A DNA stretch of 64,000 bases from UBA7703 sp963667195 (GTDB taxonomy: Bacteria; Bacillota; Clostridia; Christensenellales; CAG-138), in contig OY762962.1 in the NCBI GenBank assembly GCA_963667195.1, positions 2,976,001 through 3,040,000 on the forward strand, read 5' to 3'. Position 1 is the first letter of the stretch, and each line of letters begins with the position of its first letter. The notes beneath the pieces are model-generated. The model was given only the letters and a program-made list of their open reading frames with translations. It was not told where the DNA came from and made no database searches. Below are positions 18,988 through 27,391 of this stretch, in pieces. Both the position numbers and the translations under genes were made by a program.

Positions 18988-19736
18988 GTGTTCTCCTCCA
19001 ATCCGCCAAAGCGGCGGGAGCGGCTCTGGTATGTGCGCAGCGACGCAAGGTAGGCTTCGTCAGAATAATCCGGCCAGTACTCCTCCGGGAATAAAAACTC
19101 CGCATAGGAGATTTGATAGAGCAGGAAGTTTGAAAAGCGCATTTCCCCGCTGGTTCGGATGACGAGATCCACCTCCGGCTGACCAAAGGTATATAGATTT
19201 CGCTCCAGCATGTCCGCGGTAATTTCGCTCTTTCCTTCTGCGATGGCCTGTTTCATCGCGATGTTTGCCGCGCGCAGAATCTCCGCACGGCTGCCGTAGT
19301 TGAGCGCGATATTGAGGTTTAGTCCGGTGTTCTGCTCCGTGCGCTTCATCGCGCGGTCAATTACGTTTCGAACGGCGGGCGCAAACTCTTCGTAGGCGCC
19401 GATGATGCGGATGCGAACGTTGTTGGCAAACAGCTCGTCGATCTCCTTGGTGAAATACTCGATCAGCAGCGCCATGAGGGTGCCGACTTCGTCCGAAGGC
19501 CGCTTCCAGTTCTCGGTTGAAAACGCGTAGAGCGTCAGCGAAGTGATCCCAAGGTCGGAGGACAGGCGAATGATGCCGCGAAGCCGGTCTACGCCCGCGC
19601 GGTGTCCCGCACTGCGCGAAAGCTTTCTCGACTTCGCCCAGCGTCCGTTTCCGTCCATGATGATCGCTACATGTTTCGGCAATGCGTCTTTTACAAGGCC
19701 GAGCGAGCGGATTTCTTCTTCGCTGTAGTTTGCCAT
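18984..19736 (-). CDS. uppS: Isoprenyl transferase (undecaprenyl diphosphate synthase)
   Basis: 250 residues. The N-terminal signature IMDGNGRWAK is followed by SRSAGHRAGVDRLR. LTLYAFSTENWKRP and DLVIRTSGEMRFSNFL are also typical of cis-prenyltransferases. It makes the C55 lipid carrier for peptidoglycan and other wall polymers. The ATG follows CGGGGGTTT. It is the first large gene of the uppS-cdsA-dxr-rseP-ispG run. Confidence 0.97.
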   Translation of the reverse strand: MANYSEEEIRSLGLVKDALPKHVAIIMDGNGRWAKSRKLSRSAGHRAGVDRLRGIIRLSSDLGITSLTLYAFSTENWKRPSDEVGTLMALLIEYFTKEIDELFANNVRIRIIGAYEEFAPAVRNVIDRAMKRTEQNTGLNLNIALNYGSRAEILRAANIAMKQAIAEGKSEITADMLERNLYTFGQPEVDLVIRTSGEMRFSNFLLYQISYAEFLFPEEYWPDYSDEAYLASLRTYQSRSRRFGGLEENT

Positions 19737-19817
19737 AAACCCCCGTTACAGATCGAGGTGCAGCGCGAAAGCACCCTGCACCTCAACAAATCATTTCGAT
19801 ATCTTCAATTTCGGTTG

Positions 19818-20036
19818 TCACCGTTGAATCGTCGGTTCCTCTCCTGCGGGCTCTGTACGAAACACCGCATAGAGCAGATACGTTCGCCCGTCCTCCAGCA
19901 GCGTCTGCCGGATGATGCGCGCGTCGTTTCCGCCTTCCACGCCTTTTTTACAGCGTGTTTCGTCCACGACAAACTCGACTCCGGCCGTGGTCAAAAGCTC
20001 TTTTGCCCGATCCAGCGGAAGACCAATGACGTTCAT
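19818..20036 (-). CDS. Small protein, PASTA-like, between frr and uppS
   Basis: 72 residues. MNVIGLPLDRAKELLTTAG resembles the first half of a PASTA domain (a conserved I/V-G-x-x-x-x-x-A helix followed by short strands). There is no signal peptide or membrane helix, so it would be a cytoplasmic single PASTA-like unit. The ATG overlaps the frr stop by one base (TGATG), so it is coupled to frr. PASTA units usually sense muropeptides outside the cell, so the meaning here is unclear. The fold call is tentative, but the gene itself looks real from its coupling and position. Confidence 0.7.
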   Translation of the reverse strand: MNVIGLPLDRAKELLTTAGVEFVVDETRCKKGVEGGNDARIIRQTLLEDGRTYLLYAVFRTEPAGEEPTIQR

Positions 20037-20593
20037 CAAACGGCGAGAATTTCCTTTTCCTTGGCGGCGAGGATGCTGTCGATCTCTTTGATCAGATCGT
20101 CCGTGAGTTTCTGCACCTTGTCGTCAAGAGATTTGCGGTCGTCCTCTGTGAGGAGCTTGTCCTTCTCTTCCTTCTTGATCTGCTCGTTTGCGTCGCGGCG
20201 GATCGCGCGGATTGCAACCTTGCTCTCCTCGCCCTTTTTCTTCACAACCTTGACGAGTTCTTTTCTGCGCTCTTCGTTGAGCTCCGGGAAGAGCAGGCGG
20301 ATCACTTTTCCGTCGTTGGAGGGATTGATGCCGAGGTCGGATTTCTGAATCGCCTTTTCAACGGCGGGAATCGCCTTGGTATCCCAAACCGAGATCAGCA
20401 GCATGCGCGGCTCCGGCGTGGAGACGTTGCCAAGCTGTGGAATCGGCGTCGGAGTTCCGTAATAATCTACCAAGATACGGTCGAGCAGCTGCGCGTTGGC
20501 GCGTCCTGCGCGAAGGCCACCGAGCTCCGATTTGAGCACGGCAATGGTCTTATGCATCCGATCTTTTGTGCTGTCTAATATATCACTTGCCAT
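20036..20593 (-). CDS. frr: Ribosome recycling factor
   Basis: 185 residues, the usual length. It has the three-helix-bundle sequence with LRAGRANAQLLDRILVDYYG near the start and NEERRKELVKVVKKKGEESK in the middle. With EF-G it splits post-termination ribosomes. GGAGGA lies 7 bases before the ATG. It heads the downstream block through uppS to polC and has its own promoter, separated from pyrH by a terminator. Confidence 0.97.
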   Translation of the reverse strand: MASDILDSTKDRMHKTIAVLKSELGGLRAGRANAQLLDRILVDYYGTPTPIPQLGNVSTPEPRMLLISVWDTKAIPAVEKAIQKSDLGINPSNDGKVIRLLFPELNEERRKELVKVVKKKGEESKVAIRAIRRDANEQIKKEEKDKLLTEDDRKSLDDKVQKLTDDLIKEIDSILAAKEKEILAV

Positions 20594-20618
20594 GTTCCAT
20601 TCCTCCTGTACGACTCCT

Positions 20619-20648
20619 ATTTTACTATAGTTCGTGTGAATGATTCAA
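20619..20648 (-). promoter_or_regulatory. Promoter of the frr-uppS-polC block
   Basis: TTGAAT, an 18-base spacer, TAAAAT, about 25 bases before the frr start. Confidence 0.6.
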
Positions 20649-20678
20649 GCCATATATTCATCGATCTACGGATTCCTC

Positions 20679-20730
20679 CAAAAACGAAAGCACCTCGAAG
20701 ACGAGCATGGAGCCGCGGATCGAGGCGCTT
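20679..20730 (-). terminator. Rho-independent terminator after pyrH
   Basis: An 11-bp stem (20688-20698 with 20720-20730, one wobble), a 21-base loop, then CGTTTTT on the minus strand. Confidence 0.7.
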
Positions 20731-20741
20731 TGAAGCGGTTT

Positions 20742-21434
20742 TTACTCTTTTTCGACGATGTGCGTACCGATGGTATCATCCTCGAAAATTTGCTCGATCT
20801 GGTCGAGCGCGAACGCGCGAATCGGAATCTTCTGCTCTTTGCAGAGCGTTATTGCGGTCAGGTCGGTCGCGCGGAGGTTTTCGGCCACCACGCGGTCGTA
20901 GCTGATTCTGCTGTAGCGCACCGCTTTCGGGTCCGTTTTCGGGTCCGCGGAATAGATCGCGTCGATGTTCTTTGCGAGCAGCAGCGCGTCCGCGCCGATC
21001 TCCGCAGCGCGAAGTGCCGCAGCCGTATCCGTCGAGAAGAACGGGCAGCCGCTGCCGCAGGCGAAAATCACAACCTTGCCGTCGGAGAGCGCCTGCTTTG
21101 CGCCTCTTGCGGTAAATGGCTCGCAGAAGCGATCCATACCTACCGCGGACTGCACGACACAGGGCACACCCGCCGCTTCCAGCGCGTCCTGCAGCGCAAG
21201 CGAGTTGATCGCCGTTGCCAGCATGCCCATGTGATCCGCGCGATTGCGCTCCATTCCCTCGGCGCTTCTGCCGCGTATGATGTTTCCGCCGCCGACGACG
21301 ATGCCGATTTGAATGCCCTTCTGCCGAACCGCCTTGATCTTGTTCACCGTGCTGAGCACGGTTTCGCGGCAGATGACGGATTGTTCGGAGGAGAGCGCTT
21401 CCCCGCTGATTTTGAGCAATACGCGATGATACAT
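20742..21434 (-). CDS. pyrH: UMP kinase
   Basis: 230 residues of the amino-acid-kinase fold: RVLLKISGEAL at the start, GGGNIIRGR, and GCPFFSTDTAAALRAAEIGAD for nucleotide binding. It phosphorylates UMP to UDP. It lies between tsf and frr, the most conserved position for this gene, but terminators on both sides suggest it is transcribed separately. The ribosome site AAAGGCG is modest. Confidence 0.97.
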   Translation of the reverse strand: MYHRVLLKISGEALSSEQSVICRETVLSTVNKIKAVRQKGIQIGIVVGGGNIIRGRSAEGMERNRADHMGMLATAINSLALQDALEAAGVPCVVQSAVGMDRFCEPFTARGAKQALSDGKVVIFACGSGCPFFSTDTAAALRAAEIGADALLLAKNIDAIYSADPKTDPKAVRYSRISYDRVVAENLRATDLTAITLCKEQKIPIRAFALDQIEQIFEDDTIGTHIVEKE

Positions 21435-21501
21435 GGTTCTGATTCGCCTTTCAATCGATTTGGATTACAGGTGATACTAAATTATTGAAAATTACTCCGA
21501 A

Positions 21502-21531
21502 AAAAAGGAACACGTTGCCGTGTTCCTTTTT
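21502..21531 (-). terminator. Rho-independent terminator after tsf
   Basis: A 13-bp perfect stem (21502-21514 with 21519-21531) closing on a 4-base loop, ending in a run of T on the minus strand. Confidence 0.9.
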
Positions 21532-21537
21532 CGTTTC

Positions 21538-22461
21538 TTAGCCTTTGGTCTGGCACATGACCTCTTCAGCGAAGTTGTTTTCGCGCTTCTGCAGGCCCTC
21601 ACCCATCTCATAACGGGTGAAACGCTTGACGGAAATCTTCGTACCGAGATCCTTGGAAGCCTTCTCCAGAACCTGGGTGATCGAAAGCGAGGTGTCCTTG
21701 ACGAACAGCTGCTCGAGCAGGCAGATTTCTTTGTAGAACTTCTCAATCCGGCCGATCAGCATCTTTTCGATGACGGCTGCGGGTTTCGGCTTTTCTTCGT
21801 TGAGCGCCATGTTGCGGTTGATCTCTTTCTCGTGTTCGAGTTCCGCTTCCGGCACTTCTTCGCGCTTGAGGTAGGTCGGGCGCGCCGCCGCGATGTGCAT
21901 CGCGATGTCGTGAGCCACGGCTTTGAGCTCCGCGCTGTCCTTGAGGTTCGCGGGCGCGTCGAGATCGACCAGAACGCCGATACGGCCGCCGAGGTGGATG
22001 TAGGTGTCCACAACGCCCTCATAGCGGGTGAATCTGCGGATGCTGATCTTTTCGCCGATCTTGGCGACCAGCTCGTTGAGCGTGTCGCTGACCTTGAGGC
22101 CGGGTGCGAAGAACGCATCCTGCGCCATCAGTGCATCCACATCTGCGGGGTTGAACTTACCAACCTGCTCGGCGAGCTTGTCCACATACGCATGGAAATC
22201 GTCGGTCTTGGCGACAAAGTCGGTTTCGCAGTTGACTTCGATGATCACGCCAACGCCGCACTCTGCGCACAGATAGCTGCTGACGATGCCTTCCGCTGCA
22301 ATGCGGCCGGCTTTCTTCGCGGCTGCCGCAAGGCCCTTCTCGCGAAGGTAGTCCTTGGCTTTTTCAAAATCGCCTTCACACTCGGTGAGCGCTTTTTTGC
22401 AATCCATCATGCCGGCCTGCGTCAGTTCGCGCAGCGCCATTACGTCTTTTGCTGTAAACAT
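21538..22461 (-). CDS. tsf: Elongation factor Ts
   Basis: 307 residues. The UBA-like N-terminus has LRELTQAGMMDCKKALTE. The core has EGIVSSYLCAECGVGVIIEVNCETDF, a conserved EF-Tu contact region. It is the nucleotide exchange factor for EF-Tu. The start MFTAKDVMAL follows AAAGGAG; longer starts would overlap rpsB. It is co-transcribed with rpsB, 25 bases upstream. Confidence 0.97.
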   Translation of the reverse strand: MFTAKDVMALRELTQAGMMDCKKALTECEGDFEKAKDYLREKGLAAAAKKAGRIAAEGIVSSYLCAECGVGVIIEVNCETDFVAKTDDFHAYVDKLAEQVGKFNPADVDALMAQDAFFAPGLKVSDTLNELVAKIGEKISIRRFTRYEGVVDTYIHLGGRIGVLVDLDAPANLKDSAELKAVAHDIAMHIAAARPTYLKREEVPEAELEHEKEINRNMALNEEKPKPAAVIEKMLIGRIEKFYKEICLLEQLFVKDTSLSITQVLEKASKDLGTKISVKRFTRYEMGEGLQKRENNFAEEVMCQTKG

Positions 22462-22486
22462 GGTGTTTTTCTCCTTTGCTGAAGCG

Positions 22487-23227
22487 TTACTCGTTGACTT
22501 CTTCGACTTCTTCGCTCGCCGGTGCGGGTGCATCGGTCATCTGCTCGCCCTGACGGCCTTCGATGACGGCGTCCGCAATCTTCGCGGTGATGAGCTTGAC
22601 TGCACGGATGGCGTCGTCGTTGCCCGGAATCGGGTAATCGATCTCGTCCGGATCGCAGTTGGTGTCGATGATGGCAACGATCGGGATCTTGAGCGTGCGC
22701 GCTTCTGCAATCGCGATGTGCTCTTTGCGGGGGTCAACGACGAAGAGCGCGCTGGGCAGCTTCTTCATCTCTTTGATACCGCCAAGGTTCTTGATGAGCT
22801 TTTCCTGCTCGCCGCGCAGCTGGATAACTTCCTTCTTGGGCAGCAGATCAAAGTCTCCGTTGGCTTCCATGGCTTCGATCTGACGCAGACGCGCGATGCG
22901 GCCCTGGATGGTTTTGAAGTTGGTCAGCATGCCGCCGAGCCAACGCTGGTTGACATAGTACATGTCGCAGCGCTTTGCTTCCTGCTCGATGGACTCCTGC
23001 GCCTGCTTCTTCGTGCCGACAAAAAGAACAGACTGATTATTTTCGGCAACGCTGCGCACGAAATTATAAGCCTCTTCGATCTTCTTTACGGTTTTCTGCA
23101 GGTCGATGATGTAGATGCCGTTGCGCTCCGTAAAGATGTATTCCTTCATCTTCGGGTTCCAGCGGCGGGTCTGATGGCCGAAGTGTACACCGGCCTCCAA
23201 CAGTTGTTTCATGGAAATCACGGACAT
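22487..23227 (-). CDS. rpsB: 30S ribosomal protein S2
   Basis: 246 residues. MKQLLEAGVHFGHQTRRWNPKM and the LPSALFVVDPRKEHIA segment are typical of S2, which binds late in 30S assembly. The C-terminus ends in an acidic EEVEEVNE tail. The start MSVISMKQ follows GAGGAGG at 9 bases; the open frame extends 141 bases further upstream but covers leader sequence. It is first in the rpsB-tsf operon. Confidence 0.97.
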   Translation of the reverse strand: MSVISMKQLLEAGVHFGHQTRRWNPKMKEYIFTERNGIYIIDLQKTVKKIEEAYNFVRSVAENNQSVLFVGTKKQAQESIEQEAKRCDMYYVNQRWLGGMLTNFKTIQGRIARLRQIEAMEANGDFDLLPKKEVIQLRGEQEKLIKNLGGIKEMKKLPSALFVVDPRKEHIAIAEARTLKIPIVAIIDTNCDPDEIDYPIPGNDDAIRAVKLITAKIADAVIEGRQGEQMTDAPAPASEEVEEVNE

Positions 23228-23338
23228 GATAAGTAACCTCCTCGTTCTTTTCTTCCCGGTGTTTCTTTTTCCCCGGTAACCTGTCGTAATCGGCAGGCAC
23301 GAGCCGCGGAATCCGCACCGGTGCGTGATACCTCGAGA

Positions 23339-23368
23339 ATTATAGCATAGGCGTTTTTGTCGATGCAA
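23339..23368 (-). promoter_or_regulatory. Promoter of rpsB-tsf
   Basis: TTGCAT, an 18-base spacer, TATAAT on the minus strand. A ~100-base GC-rich leader that can fold lies between it and the rpsB start, a possible site of autoregulation. Confidence 0.7.
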
Positions 23369-23432
23369 GTAAAATCATGCGATTTCGCGCCGTTTTGTGC
23401 GATTTTCACGTATACGACGCAATCAGCGCACG

Positions 23433-23726
23433 TTATTCGTCTTCTTCCTCGTCGTCTTCGTCCGCCATCTCGTCAAAGAGCTCGATAAACTCGTTGAACA
23501 CTTCATCCAGCAGGACAGGATTATCGATGGAGACAAAGTTTTCGCCGCTCTTGTCCTTTACGACCTCAAGCAGCACCACCTCATCGTCGCCAACGCCTTC
23601 CACGTTGTCCACGGGAAGCAGCGCGGCATAGCGCTTGCCTTCATAGTCAAACGTCATCACGAGGTCAAACTTTACGTTGTTGCCGCTCTCGTCTACAAGC
23701 TCAATGATGGTGCTCTGCTCTTCCAT
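23433..23726 (-). CDS. DUF1292 family protein (YrzB-like)
   Basis: 97 residues, acidic, ending in a Glu/Asp run. The DUF1292 core EGKRYAALLPV with later EVVLLEVVKD is seen. The function is unknown, but the gene is a constant partner of ruvX and ireB in Bacillota, and that order is kept here (ireB-ruvX-this gene on the minus strand). The ATG follows AGGGGC. Confidence 0.9.
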   Translation of the reverse strand: MEEQSTIIELVDESGNNVKFDLVMTFDYEGKRYAALLPVDNVEGVGDDEVVLLEVVKDKSGENFVSIDNPVLLDEVFNEFIELFDEMADEDDEEEDE

Positions 23727-23771
23727 ATGCCCCTGCTTTCTTTTTATGGGTTTGATAACGGTTGGGGTTGA

Positions 23772-24194
23772 TTATGTGTTTCCGTGCGCGTCCAGATAAC
23801 TTTGCAGGATCACGACCGCCGCGACCTTGTCGATCACCTGCTTGCGCTTGTCACGGCTGACATCCGCTTCGATGAGCACACGCCGCGCGCTCGCGGTGGT
23901 GAGCCGCTCGTCCTGAAACGCATGGTCACCGTCCCATTTTGCGAGTACCGCGTCGGCAAACTCGCGTGTGATCTGCGCCTGGAAACCGTAGCTTCCATCC
24001 ATATTTCGCGGCAAGCCAAATACGATCTTCACCGGCTTGTAGCCGTTCGCGAGCTTGATCAGATGCGCAACGTCCTGCTCCAGATCCTCCGTGCGGTGAT
24101 AGGTCTCTATCCCCTGCGCGGTGATGCCCAGCGGATCGCTGACCGCAACGCCGATGCGCTTTTCTCCAACATCAAATGCAAGAATTCTTAGCAT
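23772..24194 (-). CDS. ruvX: Holliday junction resolvase-like nuclease (YqgF family)
   Basis: 140 residues, the normal length. The RNase H-like fold is shown by ILAFDVGEKRIGVAVSDP at the start, GLPRNMDGSYGFQAQ in the middle and DERLTTASARRVL toward the end, which carry the conserved acidic residues. The family is linked to Holliday junction resolution and to 16S rRNA 5'-end maturation. It begins 3 bases after the ireB stop. Confidence 0.95.
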   Translation of the reverse strand: MLRILAFDVGEKRIGVAVSDPLGITAQGIETYHRTEDLEQDVAHLIKLANGYKPVKIVFGLPRNMDGSYGFQAQITREFADAVLAKWDGDHAFQDERLTTASARRVLIEADVSRDKRKQVIDKVAAVVILQSYLDAHGNT

Positions 24195-24197
24195 GCT

Positions 24198-24452
24198 TTA
24201 GTGTTTCCCTTCGACGTAGGAGCGAACCAGCTCTTCGAGCAGTTCGTCGCGCTCGATACGGGAAATCAGGTAGCGCGCGTTGTTGTGGCTCGTGATATAC
24301 GTCGGGTCGCCGGAGAGCAGGTAACCCACGATCTGGTTCACGGGATCATATCCCTTTTCACGCATGGCACCATAGACGCTGAGCAGCGTGTCGCGCGGGC
24401 TGCGCTTTTCTCTGGGAATTTCAAATTGCTGTGTATCTCTTCTATCATCCAT
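24198..24452 (-). CDS. ireB: IreB family regulatory phosphoprotein
   Basis: 84 residues. The DUF965/IreB pattern is clear: YGAMREKGYDPVNQIVGYLL, GDPTYITSHNNAR and RDELLEELVRSYV. In Enterococcus, IreB is phosphorylated by the PASTA kinase IreK and controls cephalosporin resistance. GAGGTG lies just before the ATG. A short open frame whose start resembles that of ireB lies upstream. It is first in the ireB-ruvX-DUF1292 cluster. Confidence 0.93.
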   Translation of the reverse strand: MDDRRDTQQFEIPREKRSPRDTLLSVYGAMREKGYDPVNQIVGYLLSGDPTYITSHNNARYLISRIERDELLEELVRSYVEGKH

Positions 24453-24463
24453 TTGAGTTCACC

Positions 24464-24517
24464 TCAAGTCGCTCCGATTTGGATCTGTGTATCCGCCTGC
24501 ACGATTACGTCATCCAT
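24464..24517 (-). other. 17-codon open frame upstream of ireB with a duplicated start region
   Basis: Reads MDDVIVQADTQIQIGAT, then TGA five bases before the ireB ribosome site region ends. Its start shares AACTCAAATGGATGA with the ireB start. It has no Shine-Dalgarno sequence. It could be a leader peptide or a duplication scar. Confidence 0.35.
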
Positions 24518-24535
24518 TTGAGTTTATTTACTGTG

Positions 24536-24541
24536 ATTATA
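24536..24541 (-). promoter_or_regulatory. Probable -10 element for ireB-ruvX
   Basis: TATAAT about 20 bases upstream of the short open frame; no convincing -35 is visible. Confidence 0.5.
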
Positions 24542-24678
24542 TCAAAAATGCGCTCAAGAAAACAGTGCTTTCAGCCGCTTTTGCCGAGTTTGCCGATCGT
24601 TCACATTGTGTTCTTCTTCTATATATAAATGCCGAATACCACGTTTTCCGGCATTTTCCGAATTTGTTTCGGAAAAGC

Positions 24679-24708
24679 AAAAACGCCTGCGTTTCGGCAA
24701 GCGTTTTT
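24679..24708 (-). terminator. Rho-independent terminator after yajC
   Basis: A 12-bp stem (24679-24690 with 24697-24708, one wobble), a 6-base loop and a T run on the minus strand. Confidence 0.85.
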
Positions 24709-24726
24709 GAGAAATTCTGTTTGAGC

Positions 24727-25053
24727 TTATTTGACGACTTCCTGCGTCATTTCATTTTCAACGCCGGCGTCTTCCACCTGCGCAATTGCGCCGCGTGCAA
24801 AGACGAGCTTCACTTTGTCGGGACCAACGAGCAGGATGACGGTGTCGTCTTTGATGCTGGAGATGGTGCCGTAAATACCGCCAATGGTGCGGACGCGATC
24901 GCCGGCCTTGAGGCTGCCGAGCATATCTTTGACTTTTTTGTCGCGGCGACGCTGCGGAATGATCATGATCGCAAACATGGCGATCATCAGGACGATGAGA
25001 ATGCCGTAGCTGCCGAAGAAGCTGCTAACGCCGGAAGTGAGAGTACTGCTCAT
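24727..25053 (-). CDS. yajC: Preprotein translocase subunit YajC
   Basis: 108 residues. A single membrane helix (about residues 15-33, ending MIIPQRRRDKK) is followed by a small domain with LKAGDRVRTIGGIYGTISSI. YajC associates with SecDF in the Sec translocon. It is transcribed alone here with its own promoter and terminator, while the SCIFF maturase gene that often follows yajC in Clostridia sits ~39 kb away at the other end of the window. Confidence 0.93.
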   Translation of the reverse strand: MSSTLTSGVSSFFGSYGILIVLMIAMFAIMIIPQRRRDKKVKDMLGSLKAGDRVRTIGGIYGTISSIKDDTVILLVGPDKVKLVFARGAIAQVEDAGVENEMTQEVVK

Positions 25054-25093
25054 ATTTGAAAAAACCTTTACCCTTCTATTGAAATCATATTTT

Positions 25094-25122
25094 AGTCTAT
25101 CCTATCGGTAAAAATACGTCAA
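25094..25122 (-). promoter_or_regulatory. Promoter of yajC
   Basis: TTGACG, a 17-base spacer, TAGACT, about 40 bases upstream of the start codon. Confidence 0.65.
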
Positions 25123-25196
25123 GACATTCGATTGTGTCAATTATGCGAAACAATCCGTTCCAGCTGTCGTAAAGTGCCATTTTTCAGGATAAATGC

Positions 25197-25224
25197 AAAA
25201 AAGAGCGTGTAAACGCTCCTTTTA
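25197..25224 (-). terminator. Rho-independent terminator after nifU
   Basis: An 8-bp stem (AAGGAGCG with CGCTCTTT, minus-strand reading) followed by a T run. Confidence 0.8.
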
Positions 25225-25242
25225 CGCACAATAATTCAAAAC

Positions 25243-25623
25243 TTACTTCGCTTCATCGCGCTTTTTCATGTAGTCTTCGATGGCGGCTTTGACCGCTTCT
25301 TCCGCGAGCACGCTACAGTGAATCTTCGCGGGCGGCAGACCTTCGAGCGCTTCCACGACGGCGGCGTTGGTGATCTTGAGCGCTTCTTCTACCTTCTTGC
25401 CCTTGATCATCTCGGTTGCCATCGAACTGGTCGCAACGGCTGCTCCACAGCCAAACGTTTTAAACTTCACATCGCGGATGATCTCGTTCTCGTCGATATC
25501 GAGGAAAATCTGCATGATGTCTCCGCACTTTGCGTTGCCGACGGTGCCGACGCCGCTCGCGCCCTCGATCTCGCCAACGTTTCTGGGATTCTTAAAGTGA
25601 TCCATTACTTTTTCCGTATACAT
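25243..25623 (-). CDS. nifU: Fe-S cluster assembly scaffold (IscU/NifU N-terminal type)
   Basis: 126 residues. The three cluster-ligand cysteines are in GNAKCGD, FGCGAAVATS and KIHCSVLAEE. It accepts sulfur from the adjacent cysteine desulfurase and builds Fe-S clusters for transfer. GGAGATAGACAC precedes the ATG. It is last in the rrf2-nifS-nifU operon. Whether IscU or NifU is the better name cannot be decided from one domain. Confidence 0.95.
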   Translation of the reverse strand: MYTEKVMDHFKNPRNVGEIEGASGVGTVGNAKCGDIMQIFLDIDENEIIRDVKFKTFGCGAAVATSSMATEMIKGKKVEEALKITNAAVVEALEGLPPAKIHCSVLAEEAVKAAIEDYMKKRDEAK

Positions 25624-25671
25624 GTGTCTATCTCCTTTTAAACTTGTATCTTCAAACTTTGTATGTCGGTT

Positions 25672-26838
25672 TTACTTCTGCTTCGGGTACAGCGGCGACA
25701 TATCGCGCAGGCGCTGCACGATCTGCGGAAGCAAATCCAGCACGTAGTCGATCTCTTGCTCGGTCGTGAACTCGGACAGCGTCAGACGCAGCGATCCGTG
25801 CGCAATCTCGTGCGGAAGTCCCATGGCGAGCAGCACATGCGAAGGATCGAGTGAGCCGCTCGTGCAGGCGGAGCCGCTGGAAGCCGCGATGCCGTTGATA
25901 TCCAACATCAAGAGGATGCTTTCGCCTTCGATATAGCGGATGCTGTAGTTCACGTTGTTCGGCAGGCGCTTGGTCGGGTGACCGTTGAGCTTGACATCCG
26001 GAATCGTGTCCGCGATGCCTTTCATGAGTTTATCACGCAGAGCGCCAACCTTGGCCGCATTCTCCGCCATGTGCTCGTTGGCAATCTTCAGCGCGGTGGC
26101 AAGACCTACGATGCCCGGCACGTTCTCCGTGCCCGCGCGGCGCTTCTTCTCTTGCCCGCCGCCGATGATCAGCGAGGGAATCCGAACGCCTTTGCGGATA
26201 TACAGCACGCCCACGCCCTTCGGGCCGTGGAACTTATGCGCGGAAACCGACAGCATGTCGATGTTCATCTTCACGACGTCAATCGGCACATGCCCCGTCG
26301 CCTGCACCGCGTCCGTGTGGAACAGAACACCCTTGTCGCGGCAAACCTTGCCGATCTCCGCGATGGGATTGATCGTGCCGACCTCGTTGTTGGCAAACAT
26401 GATGGAGACCAGCACCGTGTCGTCACGAAGAGCATTTGCGACGCTCTCCGCGCTCACCAGGGCATATTCGTCCACGGGCAGGATGGTCAAGTCGATCAAT
26501 CCTTCACGTTCCATCGCCTGCAGCGTGTAGAGAACCGCATGGTGCTCCACCGCGGAGGTAATCACGTGCTTGCCCTTTTTCTTGTTCGCCGCAACCGCAC
26601 CGCGCAGCGCCATGTTGTCGCTTTCCGACCCGCCGCCGGTGAATACGATCTCGTCCGGCTTCGCGCCGAGTACGAGCGCAACATCCTTGCGCGCGTTGTC
26701 GAGCAGTTGCTCCGCTTCCCGCGCGTATTCGTGCAGGCTGGAGGGGTTTCCGTAATAGGTGGTAAACGCGGGAATCATCGCGTCTACGACTTCCTGACGA
26801 ACCATTGTCGTTGCGGCATTGTCGAGATAAACCTTCAT
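25672..26838 (-). CDS. nifS: Cysteine desulfurase (NifS/IscS family)
   Basis: 388 residues. A PLP enzyme with LDNAATTMVRQEV at the start, SVSAHKFHGPKGVGVLYIRKG carrying the PLP lysine, and the active-site loop SSGSACTSGSLDPSHVLLAMG with the persulfide cysteine. It converts cysteine to alanine and passes sulfur to the scaffold encoded by the next gene. AGGACAGG precedes the ATG. The operon is headed by an Rrf2 regulator, as in isc-type systems. Confidence 0.96.
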   Translation of the reverse strand: MKVYLDNAATTMVRQEVVDAMIPAFTTYYGNPSSLHEYAREAEQLLDNARKDVALVLGAKPDEIVFTGGGSESDNMALRGAVAANKKKGKHVITSAVEHHAVLYTLQAMEREGLIDLTILPVDEYALVSAESVANALRDDTVLVSIMFANNEVGTINPIAEIGKVCRDKGVLFHTDAVQATGHVPIDVVKMNIDMLSVSAHKFHGPKGVGVLYIRKGVRIPSLIIGGGQEKKRRAGTENVPGIVGLATALKIANEHMAENAAKVGALRDKLMKGIADTIPDVKLNGHPTKRLPNNVNYSIRYIEGESILLMLDINGIAASSGSACTSGSLDPSHVLLAMGLPHEIAHGSLRLTLSEFTTEQEIDYVLDLLPQIVQRLRDMSPLYPKQK

Positions 26839-26895
26839 ATATCCTGTCCTCTTTTATACTGTTTCTTTTGCAAATTGATCGGCATTTCTGCCGTT

Positions 26896-27360
26896 TTACT
26901 CAAACTTCTGGTCGCAGATGTTTCTGCTTGGGATTCCGCGCGCTTTCTGCTGGGTGTAATCGTCCGCCAGCTCGCGAATCGTCGTGCACTCCAGCACGTC
27001 GTTGATGCGCGTTTGCAGCTTGAGGAACAGCGGACGCGCCGAGCAGGAGCAGGCGCTTGTGCAGTTGTGGTGCAGCGTGCCTACGCAGTCCACAATTGCG
27101 GTGGAGCCTTCCAGCAGGTTCAGCACGCGCTGTACGCTGAGCTCCGCGGGATCGCAGGTGAGCTCATATCCACCCTGTGCGCCGCGAACGGTGTCCACGA
27201 CGTTTCCCTTTTTCAGTTCGCGCAGGAGCTGTTCCAGGTAGCCTTCCGAAATCCCCTGCGAACCAGCCAGAACAGGCAGCGAAACAGGCCCCGTGCCATA
27301 CGCAATGGCGAGGTCGATCACCGCTTTGAGTCCGTATCTGCTGCGCGTTGAGAGTTTCAT
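26896..27360 (-). CDS. Rrf2-family transcriptional regulator, IscR-like
   Basis: 154 residues. The winged helix starts MKLSTRSRYGLKAVIDLA and includes GISEGYLEQLLRELKKG (recognition helix region). A cluster-binding stretch follows with cysteines at 92, 100, 104 and 106, matching the Fe-S ligand region of IscR-type regulators. It probably senses Fe-S status and controls its own operon with nifS and nifU. GAAAGGAGCAAC precedes the chosen ATG. A strong promoter with inverted repeats around it lies directly upstream. Confidence 0.93.
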   Translation of the reverse strand: MKLSTRSRYGLKAVIDLAIAYGTGPVSLPVLAGSQGISEGYLEQLLRELKKGNVVDTVRGAQGGYELTCDPAELSVQRVLNLLEGSTAIVDCVGTLHHNCTSACSCSARPLFLKLQTRINDVLECTTIRELADDYTQQKARGIPSRNICDQKFE

Positions 27361-27391
27361 GTTGCTCCTTTCGATCGTGATTTCGTGAATC

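Noticed and set aside
25978..27351. 457-codon plus-strand open frame opposite nifS and the Rrf2 gene
   Set aside because: Shadow of two confident genes.
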